35,249 nucleotides of DNA from JAHFIW01 sp035495855 (GTDB lineage Bacteria; Patescibacteriota; Patescibacteriia; SG8-24). Below the pieces are notes generated by a model, which was given only the letters and a program-made list of their open reading frames with translations, was not told the origin of the DNA and searched no databases. The position numbers and the translations under genes are program-made. The stretch covers positions 1 through 35,249 of the forward strand of contig DATJFD010000049.1 of assembly GCA_035495855.1 (NCBI GenBank), in the 5' to 3' direction. Below are positions 1-5,902 of this stretch, in pieces (the first letter of the stretch is position 1; every line of letters begins with the position of its first letter).

Positions 1-1412
1 GTGATGAACTCGCCCTCCGAACCGACGTTCACCGTGAGGCCCGACCATGTCTGCGTCGAACCTGCCGGGACGTTGAACTCCAGGTCGCTGTTCGTCTTGG
101 TGGTCGAGACGGTGACGCCGGTGCCCATCGAGAAGGCGGTGTTCGCCGACAGGAACATCGCGCCGTTCACGGACAGTGACGAACCGTTGTCGAACGAGAG
201 GGTCGACGCGGCATCGAGCGTGAAGGACGCTATCGACGTCGGGCACGAGAACGAACCGCCGAAAGAAAGCGTGCTCGTCGTATGCACGGACGGCGTCGCT
301 CCAGAGCCGAGCGTGATGTCGCAGTATTGGTTGGTCGCCGACGCGTCGGCCGTCCAGGTCGAGACGAAATGATCGGTGTCGTCGTAAGTGAAGCCGTGGA
401 AGATGGAGACCGCGTTGGATGCCGTGTTCTTCACGTACACCGTGCCCTTCGTGCCGGCGACCGCCGAACCCGGCGCCGTGCCGCCGGAGACGTCGAACTT
501 CGCGGCATTGAACGCGTAGGATCCGCCGCCGTGGATGACGGCAATGCGGCCTCCGCCTCCTCCGCCGCCATCGCCGATGCTGTCGCCGCCCGCGCCGCCT
601 TTGGCCTCGAAGGTTCCGGCGCCGTTCAGGGTGCCCGCGGTCACGAAGATGCTGCCGCCCGTGCCGCCTCCTCCGGCCCTGCCGCTGCCTCCGATATTGT
701 TGCCGCCGCTGCCGTTCGCGGTGATGGTGCCGTTCTGGACGAGCGTGCCCGTCACGGTGAAGCGCACCACGCCGCCTCCCGCGCCGCCTTCGGAACCGAC
801 GACGCCCTGGGTACCGGCGCCCGAAGAGCCGAAGAGGGCCGGGGCCGTCGCCGACCCGTACGTTACGCCGCCGGCGCCGGGAGTCGTGCCTGCGCCGCTG
901 CCGCCCGCGCCGCCGTAACCGGCGCCGCCGCCGCCGGAGTTGACGTTGCCGCCGGAAACGCCGCCGCCCGCGCCGCCGTCGGTGCAGACGTTCGAGGCGT
1001 TCGGTCCGTTGCCGGTCGAGGCGTCGCCGGGGCAACCGCGCGTGTTCGAATGGATGACGCCGCCGATGTCGACGGTGAGCGACCCGAAGTTCACCTGCGC
1101 GATCTGGCCGGTCGCGGTGTTGGTGTCGAGGATGAGCGTGCCGCTGCTCGTGATCTGGAACGGCGTCGCCGTGCAGTCGTACGTGCCGGTGATCGCGGAA
1201 AAGGTCTTGCTGGAGCTTATGGTGATGACGCCGTTCGCCACCGCGTCGTCGTCGCCGGTGCCGCCGTCGAGGATCGGGCAGGTGGCCGCGCCCGCGGTGA
1301 GCGTCTGGTCGATGCCCTGCGGTCCGCCCGCGAGGAACCCCAAGACCGCCACCGCGAAGAGGATGACGAAAAGTTCAACGTAATGGTGGAGAAAGTCCGC
1401 TTTACGGCGCAT
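1..1412 (-). CDS. Large secreted glycine-rich protein, C-terminus outside window
   Basis: An open frame runs from an ATG at 1412 off the left edge, giving about 470 visible residues. The N-terminus has a basic stretch (MRRK) and a hydrophobic segment at about residues 13-30, so it is a signal peptide or membrane anchor. Residues 31-145 are beta-rich with few Gly. About residues 150-300 are dominated by GG/GGG runs alternating with Ser, Ala, Asn and Thr. The remainder is Thr/Ser-rich and looks like a beta-strand repeat surface protein. I recognise no catalytic motif. Several antisense frames are open only because GGC/GCC codons avoid stops there. A promoter lies 38-66 nt upstream. The best ribosome-binding candidate (AAGGGAAGG) is about 20 nt before the ATG, which is far. 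Likely a cell-surface or adhesin-type protein, by inference from composition only. Confidence 0.8.
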   Translation of the reverse strand, partial: MRRKADFLHHYVELFVILFAVAVLGFLAGGPQGIDQTLTAGAATCPILDGGTGDDDAVANGVITISSSKTFSAITGTYDCTATPFQITSSGTLILDTNTATGQIAQVNFGSLTVDIGGVIHSNTRGCPGDASTGNGPNASNVCTDGGAGGGVSGGNVNSGGGGAGYGGAGGSGAGTTPGAGGVTYGSATAPALFGSSGAGTQGVVGSEGGAGGGVVRFTVTGTLVQNGTITANGSGGNNIGGSGRAGGGGTGGSIFVTAGTLNGAGTFEAKGGAGGDSIGDGGGGGGGRIAVIHGGGSYAFNAAKFDVSGGTAPGSAVAGTKGTVYVKNTASNAVSIFHGFTYDDTDHFVSTWTADASATNQYCDITLGSGATPSVHTTSTLSFGGSFSCPTSIASFTLDAASTLSFDNGSSLSVNGAMFLSANTAFSMGTGVTVSTTKTNSDLEFNVPAGSTQTWSGLTVNVGSEGEFI

Positions 1413-1449
1413 TTGGTTTTGCTTTTGGCCTTCCCTTTACTTTGTATAT

Positions 1450-1478
1450 ATTTTATCAAAAAAAAGTGACTTTCTCAA
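1450..1478 (-). promoter_or_regulatory. Sigma-70-like promoter for the Gly-rich protein gene
   Basis: On the minus strand, TTGAGA (1478-1473), a 17-nt spacer and TAAAAT (1455-1450) each match consensus at 5 of 6 positions. Predicted transcription starts near 1443, leaving a leader of about 30 nt before the ATG at 1412. The -35 box lies in the 3' arm of the upstream terminator hairpin, and the spacer holds its U-tract. Confidence 0.65.
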
Positions 1479-1492
1479 CCTTGAGGAAAGTC
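1457..1492 (-). terminator. Intrinsic terminator after the ferredoxin reductase gene
   Basis: Read on the minus strand, GACTTT and CTCAA (one bulged C between them) pair with TTGAG and AAAGTC around a GG loop, followed by AC and eight Ts. It lies about 115 nt beyond the TAG at 1607 and directly before the next minus-strand gene. Confidence 0.7.
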
Positions 1493-1556
1493 ATTTCTTA
1501 GCTAGATTATCGATTATTTTTTGTGTCGTTTAATGTATTTCGACGCATCATCGAGC

Positions 1557-1565
1557 TTATCCACA
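1557..1565 (+). promoter_or_regulatory. Perfect DnaA-box match in an AT-rich gap
   Basis: TTATCCACA matches the standard DnaA-box consensus TTATNCACA exactly. It sits in the 1493-1606 gap, which is clearly more AT-rich than its surroundings. I found only this one box, so it does not by itself support an origin. A DnaA-responsive regulatory site or chance is possible. Confidence 0.3.
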
Positions 1566-1606
1566 GCTCAATGAGCCCAGGCACATTTAAGCTCATTTGT
1601 CCAACC

Positions 1607-2818
1607 CTAAGGGACCATGTTCGCGAGCTCCGTTCTCGGGTCCGAAAGACCCTTCCGCATGGAGGCGGAAAGGACGGTTCCGGACGACATGAATTTCGAA
1701 ACGGCGGCACGGTCCGAGAACGGCCCGACGCAGGTCGCGGCGATGATCCGCTCCCCCTTCAGGAACAGTTGCAGCGTCCCGGCGTCGGCAAGCGGCCGAA
1801 CGACGCGCTCGTCGACGGCGGCGTCGACCGCGCCCATGAACGTGATGGGGAGTTCGAAGCAGGCGATGCTGTACGACGTCACCAGATCGAACGGCGCGTC
1901 CGCGCCGGTCATGTTCATGCCCGCCGTCTTTCCCTGGAACATCGCGTTCATCCAGTTTCCGGCGATGCGGTGAGCGCCCGCGCGGGCGTCGAGATATTCG
2001 GCGACGTCGCCGGCGGCGTAAACGTCTTCGGCCGCGCGCAGCTTCTCGTCGACGACGACGCCCGACGCGATCGCGATGCCGCTGCCCGCAAGGAAGCCGA
2101 CGTTGGGAACGACGCCGAGACTGACGCCGACAAGATCGAACGGTGCGCGTCCGCCGTCGGAATAGTGCGCCTCGAGACCACTGATTTTTCGCTCAACAGC
2201 GCGCAATTCTCGATGTGACGTGACGGTCACTCCATGGCTCTCGCACGCCTGTCTGATGGCCTCGCGCGAACCCGCATCGAGCGACCTCGCGAGGAATCCG
2301 TCGCTGCGCATCACGCACGCGACGCGCGCGCCGCGGCGCGCCAGCGACACGGCGAGATCGATGGCGTTGAAGCCGCCGCCGTAGACGAGCGCCGCGCCGA
2401 CGCGGGCGGTCGTCATGAGCGAGTGCAGGTCGTCGAGCGTCCTGAAGTAGGAACAATGTTCCGCGCCGGGACCCGCGAAGCGTCTCGCGTCGCTGCCCGA
2501 TGCGATCAGCAATTTTCCGTACGTGCATGTCGTACCGTCGGCGAGCGTCACTGCGCGGGTCCGCGCGTCCACTGCAGTGGCGACGGCACCGGCATCGTAG
2601 GCGATGCCCTTCGCTTCAAGCGCGGCCGCGGTCCTGATGACGACGCGTTCCAACTTGGCGCGGCCGTCGGCCACATGCGGTAAAAGCACCCGTGAGTAGA
2701 CCGGGTGCCGTTCGGCGCCGATGATGCGGATGGTCGCGCGCGGGTCCCGCTGACGGATGGTCTCCGCCGCGGTCGCGCCGGCGATGCCTCCGCCGATGAT
2801 GAGATGGTCGACTCGCAT
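1607..2818 (-). CDS. NAD(P)H-dependent FAD oxidoreductase, ferredoxin/rubredoxin reductase type
   Basis: 403 residues, the usual length of single-domain pyridine nucleotide-disulfide oxidoreductase relatives that reduce ferredoxin or rubredoxin. The FAD Rossmann motif GGGIAGATAAE is at 9-19, the conserved IASGSDAR at 105-112, a second dinucleotide-binding motif GGGFNAID at 147-154, and the FAD-binding VYAAGDVAEY at 266-275. No CxxC redox pair is visible, so electrons probably pass from NAD(P)H through FAD to an external carrier. That carrier is probably the ferredoxin encoded immediately upstream at 2894-3136. The ATG lies 4 nt after a heptanucleotide array and has no Shine-Dalgarno. An intrinsic terminator follows. 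Function as a ferredoxin reductase is inferred from family and neighbour. Confidence 0.82.
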   Translation of the reverse strand: MRVDHLIIGGGIAGATAAETIRQRDPRATIRIIGAERHPVYSRVLLPHVADGRAKLERVVIRTAAALEAKGIAYDAGAVATAVDARTRAVTLADGTTCTYGKLLIASGSDARRFAGPGAEHCSYFRTLDDLHSLMTTARVGAALVYGGGFNAIDLAVSLARRGARVACVMRSDGFLARSLDAGSREAIRQACESHGVTVTSHRELRAVERKISGLEAHYSDGGRAPFDLVGVSLGVVPNVGFLAGSGIAIASGVVVDEKLRAAEDVYAAGDVAEYLDARAGAHRIAGNWMNAMFQGKTAGMNMTGADAPFDLVTSYSIACFELPITFMGAVDAAVDERVVRPLADAGTLQLFLKGERIIAATCVGPFSDRAAVSKFMSSGTVLSASMRKGLSDPRTELANMVP

Positions 2819-2893
2819 GAAGCTGCGAGCTGCGAGCAGCGAGCAGCGAGCTTGCGGTGCGACCGCTCAAAGCTCGAAGCTCAAAGCTCGAAG
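2819..2893 (-). repeat. Heptanucleotide array A: 4x7 + 15 + 4x7 + 4 nt
   Basis: The whole 75-nt gap between the ferredoxin stop and the reductase ATG is an array. Read on the minus strand: CTTCGAG and CTTTGAG alternate for four copies; a 15-nt linker follows that begins with a small hairpin (CGGT-CGC-ACCG); then CTCGCTG twice and CTCGCAG twice; then CTTC and the ATG. In register, the reverse complement of the second arm matches the first at about 20 of 28 positions, all sharing the GAG core, so an imperfect stem-loop can form. No Shine-Dalgarno is present. Not coding in any convincing frame. Confidence 0.85.
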
Positions 2894-3136
2894 CTACGTG
2901 TACGGATAGATCTGCTCCCCGTTCTCGTCGTACAGAAAAATGGCTTTGGTTGGGCAAGATTCGGCTCCCAGCAGGATGGTCTCCGCCTCGTCGCCGCGGA
3001 TGTCGACGAGCACGGCCTTGTTCTCTTCGTCCATCCTGAAGGTGCCCGGCGCGATGGTCACGCAGGTCGCCGCGCCGATGCAGAGGTCGCGGTCGATGAC
3101 GATCTTGGAGATGATGAGGGGTTTTTTGTCGGCCAT
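2894..3136 (-). CDS. Three-cysteine ferredoxin, probable [3Fe-4S] type
   Basis: 80 residues from the ATG at 3136 (MADKK...). The cluster motif is Cys19-x5-Cys25 with Ala at position 22, where four-cysteine ferredoxins carry the second Cys, and a distal Cys61-Pro. This pattern (CIGAATC ... ESCP) matches single-cluster ferredoxins of the P450-partner type, which bind [3Fe-4S] or a [4Fe-4S] with a non-Cys ligand. The acidic C-terminal half is typical of a soluble electron carrier. It is co-transcribed with the downstream FAD reductase. The frame stays open upstream to 3223, but those residues look non-coding and overlap the divergent promoter region. The start has no clear Shine-Dalgarno, so it is slightly uncertain. 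Confidence 0.85.
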   Translation of the reverse strand: MADKKPLIISKIVIDRDLCIGAATCVTIAPGTFRMDEENKAVLVDIRGDEAETILLGAESCPTKAIFLYDENGEQIYPYT

Positions 3137-3208
3137 AGGATGAGCGTCGAGGCGTAGTGTGCGAGCCGGGAACGAAAGCGTCAATGCCCGGGACGTGCAG
3201 ACCTCACC

Positions 3209-3251
3209 ATACCATAGTACCATTGACGCGACGCCTTCCCGGCGGTAACCT
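3209..3251 (+). promoter_or_regulatory. Divergent promoter region of the C39-like peptidase gene
   Basis: TTGACG (3223-3228), a 17-nt spacer and TAACCT (3246-3251) predict a start near 3258, only about 4 nt before the ATG at 3262. The 20 bases ending at the -35 (3209-3228) share 16 positions with 14029-14048, upstream of another exported hydrolase. On the minus strand the same segment holds an extended -10-like TGGTATGGT that could serve the ferredoxin operon. Confidence 0.5.
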
Positions 3252-3261
3252 GCAACGTCTT

Positions 3262-4089
3262 ATGCGACGAACTCCCGTCATCATCTCGGCCATCGCCATC
3301 GTCGCGCTCGGCGCGGCTGCGTTCGCGTACCGCGGCGAACTTCGCGACGCGTACGGACGCTGGCAGCGCGGCCCGATCCCTCCGGCCGTCACGCGCCAGG
3401 AGGCGCTCAAGCAGGAACCGCCGGCCCCTCCGGCGCCCGCTCCCGAACCTGGCCCCGCGCCGGTCGTGAACCGGCCGAAGCCGGCTCCGGCGCCCGCTCC
3501 CGCTCCCTCCCCGTCGCCGTCCGTGCCGGCATCGATCAACCTGAAAGTGCTGTTCGTTCCCCAGGCGCCGTTCAAGGTCTGGGATGCGCTGCACGAAGAC
3601 GCCTGTGAAGAGGCCGCCATGACGATGCTGCAGGCATATGCCGAGGGCACGGACACGATGTCGCTCGAGGAGATGGATCGCCGGCTCAAGGACCTCGTCG
3701 CCTATGAGACGGAAAAATACGGCGACGTGCCGAGCATCTCCGCGGAACGCGCGGCCGAGGTGATGCGCGATCATCTCCACGTGAAGGCGCGCGCGGTCGC
3801 CATCGGCTCGCTCGACGACATCAGGGCTGAGATCGCCGCGGGCCACCCGGTCATCCTCCCCGCCGCCGGCCGGCTGCTCTACAATCCGAACTTCAGGGAC
3901 GGCGGTCCGCTCTACCACATGCTCGTGGCCAAAGGCTACACGGCGAAAAGCATCATCACGAACGATGCGGGCACGCGTGTCGGCGCGGACTATGCCTACG
4001 CGAACGACCTCATTTGGAACGCTGTCCACGACTGGAACGACGGCGACGTCTACCACGGCGCCAAGATGATGATCGTGCTCGAGGAATGA
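3262..4089 (+). CDS. Membrane-anchored C39-like cysteine peptidase
   Basis: 275 residues. Residues 5-22 form an N-terminal membrane anchor or signal. A Pro/Ala/Glu linker follows at about 51-91, and the C-terminal papain-like domain spans about 92-275. The catalytic set is visible: Cys115 in HEDACEEA, His219 in YHMLVAKGY and Asn/Asp at TNDAG (234-235). The FVPQAPF(x)VW lead-in is typical of the stand-alone C39-like peptidase domain common in Patescibacteria and Firmicutes. It is expected to act outside the membrane on peptide substrates; no transporter or leader-peptide gene adjoins it, so bacteriocin processing is unlikely. The start at 3262 rather than an upstream ATG at 3157 is chosen because the upstream residues are unlike a signal peptide and the promoter lies there. 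It is convergent with the kinase gene at 4174. Confidence 0.82.
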   Translation: MRRTPVIISAIAIVALGAAAFAYRGELRDAYGRWQRGPIPPAVTRQEALKQEPPAPPAPAPEPGPAPVVNRPKPAPAPAPAPSPSPSVPASINLKVLFVPQAPFKVWDALHEDACEEAAMTMLQAYAEGTDTMSLEEMDRRLKDLVAYETEKYGDVPSISAERAAEVMRDHLHVKARAVAIGSLDDIRAEIAAGHPVILPAAGRLLYNPNFRDGGPLYHMLVAKGYTAKSIITNDAGTRVGADYAYANDLIWNAVHDWNDGDVYHGAKMMIVLEE

Positions 4090-4101
4090 CGCAACCGGAG
4101 A

Positions 4102-4177
4102 ATTAAGAGTTTAGAATTGAGAACGGAAGAGCGGCCTCGCGGCCGCTTTTCTAAATTCTAAATTCTTCAATTCTCAT
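4102..4177. repeat. Heptanucleotide array B flanking a terminator
   Basis: This fills the gap between two convergent genes. The left arm (4102-4129) reads ATTAAGA, GTTTAGA, ATTGAGA, ACGGAAG. The right arm (4150-4177) reads TCTAAAT, TCTAAAT, TCTTCAA, TTCTCAT. Three heptads of the left arm match the reverse complement of the right in register at 17 of 21 positions. The arms enclose the GC-rich terminator stem at 4131-4146. The AT-rich words contrast sharply with the GC-rich flanks. Confidence 0.75.
4131..4150 (+). terminator. Intrinsic terminator of the C39-like peptidase gene
   Basis: GCGGCC, loop TCGC, GGCCGC, then TTTT. It sits at the centre of array B, so the heptad arms could extend the stem. 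The U-run is short, so efficiency is uncertain. Confidence 0.65.
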
Positions 4178-5613
4178 TTCTTCCGCGCCGACTTCTTTTC
4201 GGCCAGCGGCAGCGTGAACGTGAACGTCGTTCCGCGGCCCACGCGCGACGTGACGTCGAGCGTGCCGCCCATGCGTTCGACGAGCTCCTTCACGATGAAC
4301 AGACCAAGGCCGGTGCCGGCCTGCGCGCGCACGGCGACGTCCTCGGACCGCCAGAACTTCTGGAACAGCCGCTCCTGGTCCTTGTCGCTGATGCCGATGC
4401 CGGTGTCCGCGATGTGCGTGACGAGCATGCCGCCGCGCACCGCGTATTCCACGGTGACGGAACCGCCGGCGACGTTGTACTTCACGCCGTTCGAGACGAG
4501 GTTGGCGATGATCTCCTTCAGCTTGCTCGGATCGGCCATCACCGGCGGCATCGGGGTGAGCACGATGTGCCGGAGCTGCACGTCCTTGGTGAGCGCCGTC
4601 GGCTTCATCTCGCTGAAGATGGACTTCACGTGTTCCGAGATGTCTTGCGGCGAGACGGTGATCTTCAGGCGGCCGGACTCGCTGCGGGAGACCTCGAGCA
4701 GGTCGTCGACGAGCGTAAGCAGCCGTTCGTCCGCTTCCTGGATCTTCAGCAGGTAGCCGCGCAGCACCGCATCGAGCGTCAGGCGCTTGTCTTCGAAGAT
4801 GAGGTTGAGGAGCAGGCGTATGGCCGTGACCGGGTTGCGCAGCTCGTGCGCGGCGACGAACACGAACTCGTTCTTGAGGCGGTCGAGGCGCTTGCGGTCC
4901 GTGAGGTCGCTGTATGACTCGATGATCATCTCGTGCTCGCCGCGCTCGTCCTCGACCATGCGGTAGAACACGAGCGCGGGCGCGGGCGTCCCGTCCTTGC
5001 GCAGCAGTTCGACCTCGCGCGAGACGGTCTTGCCGCGTCGCAGCGCCATGAGATCGATCGGTTTCTTGGCGTCGTCCGGGTAGAACAGCGTCACGTGGCG
5101 GCCGACGAGCTCGTCGACGCCGTAGCCCGTCAGCTGCTCGGCGACCTTGTTGGCCATGACGACCTTCCGGTTGAGGTCGGTGACGCAGATGCCGTTCGGT
5201 GAGTTCTGCACGATGTTGCGGAAATAGTCGCGGGCCTTCTTGATCTCCCCCTCGACGAGCGAATGCAGCCGGATGTCCCGGCCCAGATAGAGCAGCGCCT
5301 TCGGCTTGCCGTCGCCGGACACCGGCGAAGCGATGAAGCTCATGAGCACCAGGCGGCCGCTCTTCGTCCTGACCTTGATCTCGAACTTGGTCGCGCCGGA
5401 ACCGGCCGACAGGAGCAACGAGACGCCGCGCGGCGGCTTCGGGAAGATGCGGTCGAGCGGCCAGCCGACGAGCTCCGCGGCGGCATAGCCCAGGAGCTTC
5501 GCGGCCGCCGCGTTCGCGGCCGTGATGACGTGTTCGGGGTCAGTGACGAAGGCGGGCTCGGGCAGCTCGTCGATGTCGAAGCGGAATTCCTGCTTAGGCG
5601 GTAATTTCGCCAT
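4174..5613 (-). CDS. Soluble PAS-PAS sensor histidine kinase
   Basis: 479 residues with no membrane segment. The order is PAS at about 12-118, PAS at about 127-240, HisKA with phospho-accepting His256 (AAHELRNP), then HATPase with N-box NLVSNGVKYN (371-380), G1 DTGIGI (403-408), F-box FQKFW and G2 GTGLGL (433-438). It is probably a cytosolic kinase sensing a small ligand, redox state or a protein partner, signalling to a response regulator not in this window. It is the last gene of a tight operon: 1 nt separates it from the thioredoxin-fold gene, which is 3 nt from the KaiC-like gene. That order recalls KaiC signalling through SasA-type kinases, but here the KaiB/SasA-N-like fold is a separate protein. 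Its end overlaps array B. Confidence 0.92.
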   Translation of the reverse strand: MAKLPPKQEFRFDIDELPEPAFVTDPEHVITAANAAAAKLLGYAAAELVGWPLDRIFPKPPRGVSLLLSAGSGATKFEIKVRTKSGRLVLMSFIASPVSGDGKPKALLYLGRDIRLHSLVEGEIKKARDYFRNIVQNSPNGICVTDLNRKVVMANKVAEQLTGYGVDELVGRHVTLFYPDDAKKPIDLMALRRGKTVSREVELLRKDGTPAPALVFYRMVEDERGEHEMIIESYSDLTDRKRLDRLKNEFVFVAAHELRNPVTAIRLLLNLIFEDKRLTLDAVLRGYLLKIQEADERLLTLVDDLLEVSRSESGRLKITVSPQDISEHVKSIFSEMKPTALTKDVQLRHIVLTPMPPVMADPSKLKEIIANLVSNGVKYNVAGGSVTVEYAVRGGMLVTHIADTGIGISDKDQERLFQKFWRSEDVAVRAQAGTGLGLFIVKELVERMGGTLDVTSRVGRGTTFTFTLPLAEKKSARKK

Positions 5614-5614
5614 A

Positions 5615-5899
5615 CTAAGCCTTTTTTTCGGGCGGTTTTCGCTCGTCGGCGAGGCCCATGCAGGTGGACAGCAGCGCCGCGGTCGGCGCGCCGATGTAAC
5701 GCTTGGCGCCGACGATGAGCGTCGGCAATGCCTCGATGTTGTACTGCTCGGCCAGTTCAGGATGCTCGCTGATGTCGACGATCTTCACCTCGGGCGCTTC
5801 CTTGGCGAGCGCGCTCGAGCACGCGATCTCCACCTGCCGCTTGGTGAAGTGGTAGGTCGCGGATTCCTTGGAGATGAACAGCAGGATCGGGGGTTCCAT
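5615..5899 (-). CDS. KaiB-like thioredoxin-fold protein lacking CxxC
   Basis: 94 residues. The beta-alpha-beta layout and the cis-proline loop (EALPTLIVGAKRYIGAPT, Pro59) are those of the thioredoxin/glutaredoxin fold. The usual CxxC after the first strand is replaced by SKESATYHF, so the protein cannot act as a dithiol oxidoreductase. KaiB and the N-terminal domain of SasA have the same fold and also lack the CxxC. The stretch VDISEHPELAE followed by LPT resembles KaiB, while YIGAPT is closer to small archaeal thioredoxins. Placement between a KaiC-like ATPase and a histidine kinase makes a KaiC-binding or kinase-coupling adaptor the best inference. Gaps on both sides are 1-3 nt, so translation is probably coupled. 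No Shine-Dalgarno is visible. Confidence 0.7.
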   Translation of the reverse strand: MEPPILLFISKESATYHFTKRQVEIACSSALAKEAPEVKIVDISEHPELAEQYNIEALPTLIVGAKRYIGAPTAALLSTCMGLADERKPPEKKA

Positions 5900-5902
5900 A
5901 CG

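Noticed and set aside
282..1469. Long plus-strand open frame of 395 codons and other plus frames at 1-1383
   Set aside because: Composition is Arg/Ala or Pro-rich antisense translation of the Gly-rich minus-strand gene, with no start signal.
1493..1606. Replication origin
   Set aside because: Only one DnaA box and no dnaA, dnaN, gyrB or similar origin neighbour.
3262..4089. Bacteriocin-leader-processing C39 transporter
   Set aside because: There is no ABC transporter domain or double-glycine peptide gene nearby; it is a stand-alone anchored peptidase domain.
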